The translations under genes were made by a program, and so were the position numbers. A DNA stretch of 64,000 bases from Haliscomenobacter sp033763495 (GTDB lineage Bacteria; Bacteroidota; Bacteroidia; Chitinophagales; Saprospiraceae): positions 1 to 64,000 of the forward strand of contig NZ_JANRKL010000115.1 in NCBI RefSeq assembly GCF_033763495.1, given 5' to 3'. The notes under the pieces are model-generated. The model was not told the DNA's origin and did not search any database. It saw only the letters and a program-made list of their open reading frames with translations. Position 1 is the first letter of the stretch, and every line of letters begins with the position of its first letter. Of the stretch, positions 53,013 through 62,652 are shown piece by piece.

Positions 53013-54434
53013 ATGCAAAAAATGTTGCTTTGTACACTTTTGAGCGCGCTGGGGTGGTATCCACTTCTGGCCCGCAATATCCGGGTAAGTACTCCTAAAA
53101 TGGAAATAACGGACAGTGGTACCTTCCTCCGTTTCACGGTGAGTTGGGACAATGCCTGGCAGAACAGCAAAAACCACGATGCAGCCTGGGTTTTTATCAA
53201 ATACAAATCCAATGACCCCAACGCAGGAGCCCGGCATTGCCTACTGAATGCGCAAGGGCATCAAATGTTGAGTAAATTGCCAGCTAACTTGCCCAATCCG
53301 GCCCTGAAAGTGAGCCCTGACCATGTTGGGGTATTTGTACACTCCTCCCAGCCCTATCGAGGCCATGTACAATGGGAATTGCAACTTTCGCTTAATCCTC
53401 GTGGCTCAGGCATCATGGAGCAGTTGCCTGGCGAATGGTCGGTACAGGCCCTGGAAATGGTATTCGTCCCAGCCGGAGCCTACTACCTTGGCGACCCGGA
53501 TACTACCTCCCGAAGCGCTGCCGCTTTTTTTGGCAATACGCCCAATTCAATGTATCAAGTCAAGCAGGAAAATCAGGTCATCAACATTGGCAGTCAGCCT
53601 GAGCAGTTGAATTATCGATCCGATCAAGCCATTTACCAGGGTGACCGCCAAGGCCCCGTTCCAGCCAGTTTCCCCAAAGGAGTCCAGGCTTTTTACATCC
53701 AGAAATACGAAATCAATCAAGGGACTTATGCCAGTTTTTTGAACAGTTTGGGAGCTCAATCTTCTTATTTCCGCAACAATTTTGGAGGAAAAAACTACGC
53801 CCAATCCAGAGGCAGTATCGGCCTGGACAATGGCCAATATAGCGCCAAAAGTCCTCAACGCCCCCTCAATTTTGTCAGTTGGGATGATGGTTGTGCTTTT
53901 GCAGACTGGGCTGGTTTGCGCCCCATGACCGAACTGGAGTTTGAAAAAGCTTGTCGCGGGCCAGAGGTGCCCATTGCTCACCAATTCCCTTGGGGCACAG
54001 GCAACAAAAAAGACCTGGCCCGCTACGTGGATCGGGATGATGAACTTAAGCTCAAAACAGGAATCGACGAAGCTCAATTATCGGATCAAAACCGGGCGGT
54101 GTTTGCAGCCTCCTATTGGTGGGTCATGGATTTGGCGGGTAGTCTCTGGGAGCGTGTTGTGAGCATTGGGCATCCGACTGGTCGCGCGTTCAAGGGCAGC
54201 CATGGTGACGGACGCCTGAGCGGCTATGGCTATGCGACCAATGATGATTGGCCCCGTGGCGACGATGAGCGCAATGGAGGTTTTGGCTATCGCGGGGGTG
54301 GGTATTACGAACATGGCAAACCCGAAACGGACTTTAACCCCCACAGCCCCATTTCCTGGCGCAATTTTGCAGCCTGGGCGGGTGGACCAAGGAGTATTGC
54401 TTATGGGTTTCGTTGTGTACGAACTGCCCCATGA
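53013..54434 (+). CDS. Secreted formylglycine-generating enzyme (SUMF1) domain protein
   Basis: A 473-residue exported protein with a signal peptide (about 1-20). The first 140 residues are a strand-rich region with no named domain. The FGE-sulfatase domain covers about 145-470: EMVFVPAGAYYLGDPD, FYIQKYEINQGTYASFLNSLG, FVSWDDGCAFADWAGLRPMTELEFEKACRG and the closing SIAYGFRCVRTAP. These match SUMF1-type domains also found in gliding motility proteins such as GldK. No sulfatase gene is adjacent, so a non-sulfatase role is likely. Confidence 0.85.
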   Translation: MQKMLLCTLLSALGWYPLLARNIRVSTPKMEITDSGTFLRFTVSWDNAWQNSKNHDAAWVFIKYKSNDPNAGARHCLLNAQGHQMLSKLPANLPNPALKVSPDHVGVFVHSSQPYRGHVQWELQLSLNPRGSGIMEQLPGEWSVQALEMVFVPAGAYYLGDPDTTSRSAAAFFGNTPNSMYQVKQENQVINIGSQPEQLNYRSDQAIYQGDRQGPVPASFPKGVQAFYIQKYEINQGTYASFLNSLGAQSSYFRNNFGGKNYAQSRGSIGLDNGQYSAKSPQRPLNFVSWDDGCAFADWAGLRPMTELEFEKACRGPEVPIAHQFPWGTGNKKDLARYVDRDDELKLKTGIDEAQLSDQNRAVFAASYWWVMDLAGSLWERVVSIGHPTGRAFKGSHGDGRLSGYGYATNDDWPRGDDERNGGFGYRGGGYYEHGKPETDFNPHSPISWRNFAAWAGGPRSIAYGFRCVRTAP

Positions 54435-54600
54435 TTTTGCCCCGAAAACGGACAGTTTTTGTATCAAAACCGGACAATTTCAATAAAACCACAACTGTAA
54501 AAATTTAAAAACCAATCACCTGTGTTTTTGGCATAAAAATAGCCCTGTTTTCACTATTAGCCCCTAAACCTTTGCCCTCATAGTTCAATAATTTGGAAAC

Positions 54601-56997
54601 ATGTTGTACAACTATTTCGCCATTGGAGTGCGCAACTTACTGAAAGACCGCAGTTATACCCTGCTCAATGTGTTGGGCCTGACGGTCAGCATTACCTTTA
54701 GTCTCTTGTTGATGGTATACGTCAACGATGAGTTGAGTTACGACCGTTTTCACAACCAAGCGGAGCGCATTTTCCGCATCAGCTCCCACGTTAAGGAAAC
54801 AGAAAATGAGTTCAACTGGGCCGTGGCTCAAATGTTGACGGGTGAAACCCTGAAACGCGAATATCCAGCAGAGGTGCAGGCCTCTTTGCGCCTGCTGCCC
54901 AACGACCGCCTGGAGTACCGCACAGGTCAGACCCGTTTTTTGGAAGAGAAATTTTACTTGTCTAGTGAAAATGTCTTTAATTTTTTCACTTTCCCACTGG
55001 TAGAAGGTGACACCAGAACGGCTTTAAAAGAACCCAACTCGATCGTTTTGTCCCAAACTACTGCTGAAAAGTATTTTGGCAAAAGCAGTTCCTACCTTGG
55101 CAAAACCCTCGACAACAATCGTGGCGAAACCTGGAAAGTGACTGGTGTAATGAAGGACATTCCCCAAAACTCCCACATTCGATTCGATGCTTTGATGGCC
55201 GACCACGAAATCTGCCAGATCGCGGCGGCTAATGGCGGGAATTGGGGGCAATTTTCGGCCTACAATTACGTGTTGCTGCATCCTAAAGTTGATCCGCAAG
55301 CATTTGAGACCAAAATCCGGGGCATGTACGACAAATACATGGCTTCGATTTTTAAACCCCTCAAGATCAACATCAACTATGTCGTTCAGCCCATTACGTC
55401 CATCCGTTTGCACTCGAATATGACTCAGGAACCTGAAGCCCTGGGCAGCCTGGCCTATGTGCGCATCCTGGGGATTACTGCTGTCTTCCTGGTTTTACTG
55501 GCTTGCATCAACTACATCAACCTCACTACCGCTCGCGCCACTCGCCGCGCCCGCGAGGTAGGTGTACGTAAGGCATTGGGCTCTACCCGGGGCAGTTTGG
55601 CTGCCCAGTTTTTAACCGAGGCGGCGCTGCTGGCCTTGATTTCCGGTGGACTTGGCCTGGCTCTGGCAACTGCATTGTTGCCCATCTTTAATACCATGGC
55701 CGGAAAATTGCTCACGATCAGTGCCCTGTTCCAACCTACCATTATGATTGGTCTCGCTTCCATTTTGGTGCTGGCGGGTTTGATTGCGGGGAGTTACCCT
55801 GCACTGGTGCTCTCCGGATTCCAGGCGGTGGCCGTGTTGAAAGGAGATCAAATACGGAGTAGTGGCGGCTGGTTGCGGCGGGCCTTGGTGGTCACCCAAT
55901 TTGCAGCTTCTTTGATGATGCTCATTGCAACTGGAGTCATTTATGATCAATTGCAGTTTTTGAAAAATAAGGACTTGGGTTTTAAAAAGGATCAAGTCTT
56001 GGTTTTGCGCCCAGACCCTGGTAGTACCCGCAGATCTGAAATAGTCGCTTTCAGAGATCTTTTGAAGCAAAACGCTGCTTTAAGTGCAGTAGGTACCTCT
56101 TCAGTTAGCCCTGGTATTGATTTAATCGATAAAATTTTGGTGACCCTTGAAGGCAATGAAGGCATGAAAGAGGTTGGCATTGATGTAGCTGGTGCAGATG
56201 AATACTTTGTTCCAACCCTGGGAATTGAGGTGGTAAAAGGCAAAAATTTCAGTGGCCAATTGGGAGATACCCTCAATGCGGTTATGGTTAATGAGGCCCT
56301 GGTCAAAAAGATGGGCTGGGCCGACCCCATTGGCAAAAAAGTTAGGGTGTCTGGTAGAAATGATGTACCCTTCGCACAAGTAATTGGGGTGGTCAAAGAT
56401 TATCACCAAAAATCCATGTACAATCCAATTGAGCCTTTGATTTTTGTATACCGGCAAGCAGCTTTTGTGGTGCATTCCCGCATCAATCCTGACAATTTAC
56501 CACAGACCCTCAAAAGTGTAGAAGCCAGTTGGAACGCTGCTTTCCCTGCTCAGGAATTTAAATATACTTTCCTGGATGATGAATTTAACCAACAATTCAA
56601 GGCCGATCAAAAGCGGGGAACCTTGTTTTCGGTGTTCTCAGGCTTGAGCATTTTTATTGCTTGTTTGGGCTTGTTGGGGTTGGTGGCTTACACCACGGAA
56701 CAAAGACGCCGGGAAATTGGCATCCGCAAGGTGTTAGGGGCCGGACAAGGACAGGTAGTGACCTTATTGGCGCGGCATTTTATCATTTTGGTGCTGGTTG
56801 CAGGGGTGATTGCCATTCCATTAGCGGCCTGGTTTTTGCAGGGTTGGCTCAAGGAATTCCCGTACCATACGGGCTTGCAACCGCTGACCTTTATAGCATC
56901 ACTGTTGATTTTATTGGCTTTGACGATGGTGACGGTGAGTTTCCATACGATCCGGGCGGCTTTGGCGAACCCGGTGAAGTCGTTGAAAAGCGAGTAG
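54601..56997 (+). CDS. FtsX/MacB-type ABC transporter permease
   Basis: A 798-residue inner-membrane protein with two MacB_PCD/FtsX repeats. First unit: membrane segment at about 20-42, periplasmic domain to about 275, FtsX domain at about 285-405 (ITAVFLVLLACINYINLTTARATRRAREVGVRKALG). Second unit: about 430-790, where the final FtsX domain includes AYTTEQRRREIGIRKVLGAGQGQVVTLL. No ATP-binding partner is encoded beside it, which is common for this Bacteroidota subgroup; the ATPase must come from elsewhere. Substrate unknown. Confidence 0.93.
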   Translation: MLYNYFAIGVRNLLKDRSYTLLNVLGLTVSITFSLLLMVYVNDELSYDRFHNQAERIFRISSHVKETENEFNWAVAQMLTGETLKREYPAEVQASLRLLPNDRLEYRTGQTRFLEEKFYLSSENVFNFFTFPLVEGDTRTALKEPNSIVLSQTTAEKYFGKSSSYLGKTLDNNRGETWKVTGVMKDIPQNSHIRFDALMADHEICQIAAANGGNWGQFSAYNYVLLHPKVDPQAFETKIRGMYDKYMASIFKPLKININYVVQPITSIRLHSNMTQEPEALGSLAYVRILGITAVFLVLLACINYINLTTARATRRAREVGVRKALGSTRGSLAAQFLTEAALLALISGGLGLALATALLPIFNTMAGKLLTISALFQPTIMIGLASILVLAGLIAGSYPALVLSGFQAVAVLKGDQIRSSGGWLRRALVVTQFAASLMMLIATGVIYDQLQFLKNKDLGFKKDQVLVLRPDPGSTRRSEIVAFRDLLKQNAALSAVGTSSVSPGIDLIDKILVTLEGNEGMKEVGIDVAGADEYFVPTLGIEVVKGKNFSGQLGDTLNAVMVNEALVKKMGWADPIGKKVRVSGRNDVPFAQVIGVVKDYHQKSMYNPIEPLIFVYRQAAFVVHSRINPDNLPQTLKSVEASWNAAFPAQEFKYTFLDDEFNQQFKADQKRGTLFSVFSGLSIFIACLGLLGLVAYTTEQRRREIGIRKVLGAGQGQVVTLLARHFIILVLVAGVIAIPLAAWFLQGWLKEFPYHTGLQPLTFIASLLILLALTMVTVSFHTIRAALANPVKSLKSE

Positions 56998-57053
56998 AAG
57001 GGACGCAAAGTTGTTATTGGATAAATGCAAAAGCGACATATTTTCACAAAGTG

Positions 57054-57177
57054 CACCAAGGCGGCACAAAGGACACAAAGTTAGACGTTGACGAGGTTTT
57101 TCATCCAAAATAAGAAAAAGTCGAGATGTATTGCATTGTCAAAATTGCGTCTTTGTGTCCTTTGTGCTGCCTTGGTG
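57054..57177. repeat. Inverted GTGTCCTTTGTGC-type element
   Basis: Arms 57054-57080 and 57151-57177 match over 27 bp with one mismatch, spaced by 70 bases. Each arm contains a CACAAAGGACAC word, and further copies of CCTTTGTGC follow at 57180-57188. It sits between convergent genes and resembles short dispersed intergenic repeats of Bacteroidota. Confidence 0.65.
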
Positions 57178-57263
57178 TCCTTTGTGCTCATTTTTTCATT
57201 GTGATACTTGTAAATTCAAGATGATTCATGTTTGTGAACCAATCAAAATACTCCAGGTTTTAC

Positions 57264-57578
57264 CTAGTTCCCACCACCTGGACGGCGAGCTGGACTTTTC
57301 CGCCTGCTGCTTGCCCCGGGGTTAACTGGTTTTGCCTTAATTGGAATTCTGGGCCCCGGAGGAGTTGAATCATTGCGAACTCCGGTTTTCCCAGGAGCAC
57401 TTGTCCTCGCTGTTGAAGTACCGGGCTGTTTGATTTTGACACCAACCGGACGAGCCTTAACGTAGGGCGGTTCAGTATCGGGGCGCTCGGTGTAGTTTTT
57501 AGTGCGCAGCTTCTCCTGGCCAAAGGTAACGGTGGCGATCAAGGTGAACAAGCTCAATAAGAGCAAGATCTTTTTCAT
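57264..57578 (-). CDS. Small secreted basic Pro-rich protein (paralogue of 60523-60894)
   Basis: A 104-residue protein with a signal peptide (about 1-20; MKKILLLLSLFTLIATVTFGQ type). The rest is basic, Pro/Arg/Lys-rich and probably disordered. The signal peptide closely matches that of the protein encoded at 60523, and both contain an RNDS/RDDS word near mid-protein. A TAGTTTTG box on the minus strand at 57597-57604 may be its promoter. No function is known. Confidence 0.65.
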   Translation of the reverse strand: MKKILLLLSLFTLIATVTFGQEKLRTKNYTERPDTEPPYVKARPVGVKIKQPGTSTARTSAPGKTGVRNDSTPPGPRIPIKAKPVNPGASSRRKSPARRPGGGN

Positions 57579-57668
57579 AAGGTTTGTGTTTTTTTACAAA
57601 ACTATAGGCAAAAAAAAAACTGCACCTCACCTAAACAAGTGATTTTACATAGCCTGAAAATTTCCCGC

Positions 57669-60374
57669 TCACTCTTTTTCCATCGTCGTTGCCCCAATTT
57701 TCCATCCTAACACCTTGGTAAACTTCCCAATCTTCTGCTGCTTTTGCCCAGCTTGATCCACGGTGATGACATAGTCTCCCGGGGCTACCGGATTGTCTGC
57801 GGCACGGCGTCTTCCACCTGCGGCTGAAGCTCTGAAATTCCAAATGATCTCGTTGAGGCCAGCTTTGGGCGACACCTTCCAGCTCCGCACCAGGTTACCA
57901 TTGATGTCTTTGATGCTCACCTGCGCTGAATCGCTGGCATTGCGGGTGTAATATCGGATGCAGAGCCCGTTGGGTTCATTTGGTGTGCGGATGTGGCGAT
58001 TGCCGTACAAGTGGTAATTCGCCAACTGGGTGCCTTCCAAACGCAGGGCTTTGGGCTCGAGGTCAAACAAATGGAAATTGGCGTTGTCCATATCCGGCTT
58101 CCATTCTTGCAGGGCGCTGACGTCGGCTACAAAAACCCCTCGCCCGTAGGTGCCCACCACCAGGTCATTTTCACGAGGATGAATCAGGAGGTCGTGTACG
58201 GGCACACTTGGCGGCATATTGCTTTGAAAGTGCTGCCAGTTTTCGCCGCCATTCATGGAAACATATACGCCCTTGTCATTGCCTACGTAAAGCAAGGATG
58301 GATTTTTAGGGTCTTCGTAAATGACGTTGACAGGTTTATCGGGCAGGCCTTGGGTGATCCTCTTCCAGGTCAGTCCAAAATCGTTCGTTTTGAATACATA
58401 AGGTTTAAAATCATCCACCCGAAAGCCGGTTTTGGTCACGTAAGCAGTACCCGGGCGATGCGCGGAAGCAAATACCCGGCTCACCCACAATTCTTTGGGG
58501 CCACCTACATCAATCAAAGCTGCCGTACTTTCTATCCAGATTTTGCCGTGGTCTTTGGTCACCCAAACCCGCCCATCGTCGGTGCCTACCCAAATGACGC
58601 CAGCTTGCAGCGGCGATTCAGAAACGGTCGTGATGGTACAAAACTGGATATTGCCTTTGCCATTGATGCGGTGCGGGTGGTTGGTTGTCAAATCGGGGCT
58701 GATTTCCTGCCAACTGTCGCCCCGATCCAGGGAACGCAACAGCACTTCAGCTCCGGTGTAAATAATTGATGGATTGTGTGGCGATAATCGAATGGGCGGT
58801 GTCCAGTTCCAACGGTAAGGTTTTTGGCTGGCCGGGCGGCGTGGGGCAATGTTTTTGCGGGCACCCGTCCATTGATCTACCCGAATGTGGTTCCCAAACT
58901 GCTCTTCGTTGTACACCCAGCGGTTGTTGCTGGGGTCGATTTGGTTGTACATGCCGTCGCCTCCACCTACGGGCACCCAGTTTTCGAGGGTAATTTCGCC
59001 CGACCAGGCATTGCTGGGGCCTTTCCAGGAGTCGTGGTCTTGCAGGCCAGCGTAGATGTTGTAGGGTTCTTCCATGTCCACACCAATGGCATAAATTTCC
59101 CCACCGGGAATGTTGTCGTAATAATCACAGGTGATGCCGCCGTCGTAGCTGAGTTGCAGGCCGCCATCGCTGCCCAACAGCATCCGTTGAGGATTGAAGG
59201 GATCGATGTACAGGGTACGTACGTCCCCAAAAGCTTCGCGGAAAATTTTGGTAGTATCGGTCCATTCGATGCCCTTCCAGGTCTTACCGCCATCGTAACT
59301 GTGTTGCAGGTTCAGCCCTGTGACATAAACTTTTTGCGGGTCCACCGGGTCAACGCGGAGTGTATTGAAGGAATAGGCAGCCTTGCCTCCCACGTTGTCT
59401 TCGGAGCGGTTGGTTTTGCGCCAGGTCGCCCCGGCGTCGTCACTGAGGTACACTTCACCACCCATTTCCCGTTTTTGAGGTTCGCGTCCAGCGTCCGTAT
59501 CGGCCTTACTTTCGGCAGGAAAAGGGTCGCGGAGGTTTACATTTTCAATCACGGCGTATACTACATTGGGTTTGGTCCGGCATACGTCCAGGCCAATTCG
59601 GCCCAGGTCGCCCGTAGGCAGGCCCTGACTGAGTTTTTTCCAACTTTTCCCGGCATCCACACTTTTGTAAATCCCACTTTCCTTACCTCCTGTGATCAGG
59701 GTCCAGGGATAGCGGTATTTTTCGTAGGCAGCAGCGTAGATGACGTTGGGGTTGTTGACGTCCATGGCCATGTCCACCACCCCGGTATTGTCGCTGATGA
59801 AGAGGGCTTTTTGCCAGGTTTTGCCGCCATCGCTGCTTTTAAAAACACCACGTTCGGGGTTGGGGCCAAAGAGGTGTCCCATGGCAGCTACATAAACGGT
59901 ATTGGGATCCTTGGGATGCACCAAAATTTTGCCGATGTGCTGGCTTTCGGGCAAACCACAATGGGTCCAGGTTTTGCCGCCATCGGTACTTTTGTGTACA
60001 CCATTGCCGCTGTAGGAGCTACGGGCGTAGTAAGAATCGCCAGTACCCAGATAAACGACATTGGCATTGGAGGGTGCAACGGCCACTGCCCCGAGGGAGT
60101 GCACGTCGGGGTGGTTGAACACCGAAGTCCAGGTGGTGCCGTTGTTGCTGGATTTGTACAGGCCAGCATTGCGCGTAGCGAGGTAAATGGTGTAGAGGTG
60201 CTCGTTTTGGGGTTGTTCGGGTACGGCAATGTCCACAATCCAACAACCGGGGCGAAAAGGGCCGATGTTGCGGTAAGGCAGTTTGGACAAAAGTTCACTG
60301 GATAATTTGCTCTGACCAAAAAGGGAAATCAGGGTCCCAAAGAAAAGAAAGGTGCAGGTAAATAGACGTTGCAT
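57669..60374 (-). CDS. Secreted sortilin/VPS10-like BNR-repeat propeller protein
   Basis: A 901-residue exported protein. Signal peptide at about 1-22 (ending SLFGQ). The body is a large propeller of BNR/Asp-box repeats: YKSSNNGTTWTSV, HKSTDGGKTWTH, FKSSDGGKTWQK, YKSVDAGKSWKK, YLSDDAGATWRK, QHSYDGGKTWKG and more, in a VPS10/sortilin-like arrangement. The last 150 residues form a beta-sandwich (VSIKDINGNLVRSWKV). Such proteins are often called glycosyl hydrolases without proof of activity. The ATG at 60374 starts a proper signal peptide; the longer frame to 60488 is not needed. It is flanked by two paralogous small secreted proteins. Confidence 0.85.
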   Translation of the reverse strand: MQRLFTCTFLFFGTLISLFGQSKLSSELLSKLPYRNIGPFRPGCWIVDIAVPEQPQNEHLYTIYLATRNAGLYKSSNNGTTWTSVFNHPDVHSLGAVAVAPSNANVVYLGTGDSYYARSSYSGNGVHKSTDGGKTWTHCGLPESQHIGKILVHPKDPNTVYVAAMGHLFGPNPERGVFKSSDGGKTWQKALFISDNTGVVDMAMDVNNPNVIYAAAYEKYRYPWTLITGGKESGIYKSVDAGKSWKKLSQGLPTGDLGRIGLDVCRTKPNVVYAVIENVNLRDPFPAESKADTDAGREPQKREMGGEVYLSDDAGATWRKTNRSEDNVGGKAAYSFNTLRVDPVDPQKVYVTGLNLQHSYDGGKTWKGIEWTDTTKIFREAFGDVRTLYIDPFNPQRMLLGSDGGLQLSYDGGITCDYYDNIPGGEIYAIGVDMEEPYNIYAGLQDHDSWKGPSNAWSGEITLENWVPVGGGDGMYNQIDPSNNRWVYNEEQFGNHIRVDQWTGARKNIAPRRPASQKPYRWNWTPPIRLSPHNPSIIYTGAEVLLRSLDRGDSWQEISPDLTTNHPHRINGKGNIQFCTITTVSESPLQAGVIWVGTDDGRVWVTKDHGKIWIESTAALIDVGGPKELWVSRVFASAHRPGTAYVTKTGFRVDDFKPYVFKTNDFGLTWKRITQGLPDKPVNVIYEDPKNPSLLYVGNDKGVYVSMNGGENWQHFQSNMPPSVPVHDLLIHPRENDLVVGTYGRGVFVADVSALQEWKPDMDNANFHLFDLEPKALRLEGTQLANYHLYGNRHIRTPNEPNGLCIRYYTRNASDSAQVSIKDINGNLVRSWKVSPKAGLNEIIWNFRASAAGGRRRAADNPVAPGDYVITVDQAGQKQQKIGKFTKVLGWKIGATTMEKE

Positions 60375-60447
60375 AGGTACGGTTTTGCGCTTTGTCCCAA
60401 AATAAGGAATCTTGTAACAACCGTATCTGTGTATCGCCCAACTACCT

Positions 60448-60496
60448 AAAAAAGCTAAAAGTTGCACGAAATGTCCTCTTTTGTGCAACTTTTAGC
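60448..60496 (-). terminator. Terminator of the small secreted gene at 60523
   Basis: A perfect 14-bp stem (60454-60467 with 60483-60496) and a 15-base loop. On the minus strand it is followed by TTTTTTAGG. Confidence 0.85.
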
Positions 60497-60522
60497 ATGA
60501 ATTTTAGGCCAATGAAGACCAA

Positions 60523-60894
60523 TTAATTAGGCTTCCGGCGTATTGGTTTGTGTATTCTTTTTCCTGTTGCCTGACCACTTCCAGCTTCCCGGGCATTTTT
60601 TTCAGGTGCTTTTACATCCTGAATTTCAAAATTACCCATTTTGTCTTCGGTTGGTTTTGGTGCTTTGGCATCCTGGATTTCAAAATTGCCTAGCTTATCC
60701 TGGCTTTGATTTCTCTTGTTCGATGAAGGGCTTTTAACCGTGGCGGTAGTTGGTTTTTTGACCCATAACAGAGAGTCGTCTCTCCAACCAGCAGTTTTTT
60801 TTGCAACTCTGGCGTTGGTTTTTGGGCGATCCTGAGCAAAAGTTACCGTTGCACACAAGGTGAACAAGCCAAGCAAAAACAATACTTTTTTCAT
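60523..60894 (-). CDS. Small secreted protein with tandem NFEIQD repeats
   Basis: A 123-residue protein with a signal peptide (about 1-20; MKKVLFLLGLFTLCATVTF then AQ). The mature part is Lys-rich, and residues about 66-98 carry two tandem copies of a 16-residue unit with the core DK(L/M)GNFEIQD(A/V)KAP. The signal peptide is nearly the same as that of the protein at 57264, so the two are likely paralogues. No known domain is present. It ends at a clear terminator. Confidence 0.68.
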   Translation of the reverse strand: MKKVLFLLGLFTLCATVTFAQDRPKTNARVAKKTAGWRDDSLLWVKKPTTATVKSPSSNKRNQSQDKLGNFEIQDAKAPKPTEDKMGNFEIQDVKAPEKNAREAGSGQATGKRIHKPIRRKPN

Positions 60895-61456
60895 TTCAAT
60901 AGGATTTTGAGATTCAATAAATTTGATCCAATCTTGAGCAGCCGTCTAAGCATTCGATTGAATACCCCACAAAGTTGCAGGAGAAAAAAGGGGCAGACCT
61001 CACCTAAATAGGTGATTTTTTCCTTCTACATTTACTCCCGGTCAAAATTTAAGCAAAAAATCACACTAATGAGCATTTTTGTTAATTGGAAGCGGAGGAC
61101 ATGAATAGCCCCTGGCTTCAGCCTGGGGACTATGGCAATCACTCTTTTGCGGGCTTTAGCCCAATATTTTGGCTTTATAAATCTTGGGCTAAAGCCCGAA
61201 TTTGATGGCATTCCTCTAACCCCAGGCTAAAGCCAGGGGCTATTCAATCATTATTCAGGCTAAAGCCTGGAGGTTTTCGATTATCTTTCAAGCTGATGAA
61301 GTTCTTAAAATATAGCGTCCCTAAATGAGCCAGAAATTGAGAAAAGCTGGCAGCTACAAAAGATCTTTTTTTTCAAAAAACTTCTTCAGCTTGGGGCTAT
61401 TAATGTCCTCCGAGCAAAATGCCCAGTAGTGTGAAAAAAATTCAGATTGTATCGTT
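60895..61456. other. Long intergenic region holding a nested REP-like repeat
   Basis: 562 bases without a gene. It contains the nested palindromes listed at 61103-61273. Otherwise I see no coding frame, RNA gene or clear promoter. Confidence 0.6.
61103..61273. repeat. Nested REP-like palindrome element
   Basis: The outer arms (61103-61128 and 61220-61245) pair over 26 bp with one mismatch. Inside lies a second inverted repeat with 14-bp perfect arms (61150-61163 and 61185-61198). Each arm carries a GGCTAAAGCC-like core, and a third copy follows at 61257-61272. This is the organisation of a REP/BIME-type element. No transposase is present. Confidence 0.8.
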
Positions 61457-62644
61457 ATGGATGTACAAATTGAAGCATTGAACTCAAAGCATAGCTCCTT
61501 CGATGTCATTGTACTCGGCGTAGGCTCCATGGGCTCTGCCACTTGTTTTCATTTGGCCAGGCGTGGTTTAAAAGTTTTGGGGCTGGAGCAATTCAGTATA
61601 ACTCACGACCAGGGTTCACACGCCGGGCAAAGCCGGATCATCCGCAAAGCCTATTTTGAGCACCCAGATTATGTGCCCCTTTTGGAGCGCGCTTATCAAA
61701 ATTGGCAGGAGTTGGAGGTATTGACGGATACAACGCTTTACCATGAAACAGGCCTGCTTTATTATGGCCCTCCCGAAGACGACATGATGCAAGGGGTGAA
61801 ATTATCGGCCAAAACTTACGATGTGCCCCTTGAGGTGCTGAGTCAGGGCCCAAACCAAAACAAATTTCCCCAAATAACGGTACCCGACCATTACGAAGGG
61901 TTACTGGAACCCGGTGCAGGATTCCTCCCTCCCGAGCGAGTCATCTTGTTGTACACCGATCAGGCCATTAAACACGGAGCAGTGATCAAAACCCAGGAAA
62001 AGGTCTTGAGCTGGAAAAAAAATCCCGGCGGTGGAGTGAACGTGATCAGCGATAAAGGAACCTATCACGCGGCCAAACTGGTCATTACGGCTGGGCCTTG
62101 GGCTGGCCATTTTATCCCTCAGCTCCAACCCAAATTGCAAGTCACCCGCCAGGTATTGGCCTGGGTGATTCCTAAAAAACCACAGCCATTTGAATTGGGC
62201 CAATTGCCTTGCTGGATGATTGTGGACGAAGTCAATCCGGGGATTTTATACGGTTTCCCCATTATGCCCGTAGGGCAATTCAATGGGCCCATTGGGTTCA
62301 AGGCGGGTTATCACGTGCCCGGTCAAGTGAGTGATCCAGATCGAATTGACCGGGAGGTAAGCAAGGAGGAGGAGGAAAAAATCATTGATGCTTTGCTGCG
62401 TTTTTTCCCGGAGAGTTACCAATCCACCCATGTGCTAAAAACCTGCTTGTACACGTATACGCCGGATGAAAATTTTGTGATCGACTTTTTGCCGGGCTTT
62501 GATCAGGATGTGGTCATTGCGGCAGGATTTAGTGGGCATGGCTTTAAATTTGCTTCGGTAGTGGGGGAAATCCTGGCAGATTTGTCCAGTAATGGAGCAA
62601 CTGCATTGCCGATTGGCTTTTTAAATGCCGGGCGATTTTTCTAG
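61457..62644 (+). CDS. Monomeric sarcosine oxidase / N-methyl-tryptophan oxidase family flavoenzyme
   Basis: A 395-residue FAD-dependent amine oxidase. The dinucleotide-binding motif is VLGVGSMGSATCFHLARRG (about 19-37). The family stretch HAGQSRIIRKAYFEHPDYVPLL follows. Cys330 in LKTCLYTYTPDENFVID is at the position that binds FAD covalently in monomeric sarcosine oxidase. The C-terminal GFSGHGFKFASVVGEILADL closes the FAD site. It oxidises an N-methyl amino acid or similar amine; the substrate is not determined. Confidence 0.9.
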   Translation: MDVQIEALNSKHSSFDVIVLGVGSMGSATCFHLARRGLKVLGLEQFSITHDQGSHAGQSRIIRKAYFEHPDYVPLLERAYQNWQELEVLTDTTLYHETGLLYYGPPEDDMMQGVKLSAKTYDVPLEVLSQGPNQNKFPQITVPDHYEGLLEPGAGFLPPERVILLYTDQAIKHGAVIKTQEKVLSWKKNPGGGVNVISDKGTYHAAKLVITAGPWAGHFIPQLQPKLQVTRQVLAWVIPKKPQPFELGQLPCWMIVDEVNPGILYGFPIMPVGQFNGPIGFKAGYHVPGQVSDPDRIDREVSKEEEEKIIDALLRFFPESYQSTHVLKTCLYTYTPDENFVIDFLPGFDQDVVIAAGFSGHGFKFASVVGEILADLSSNGATALPIGFLNAGRFF

Positions 62645-62652
62645 TTCTTTTT

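Noticed and set aside
58824..60305. Long plus-strand open frame (493 codons) over the sortilin-like gene
   Set aside because: It is fully antisense to a gene with many clear Asp-box repeats. Its translation has no domain, no signal peptide and an odd Gly/Val/Phe composition.
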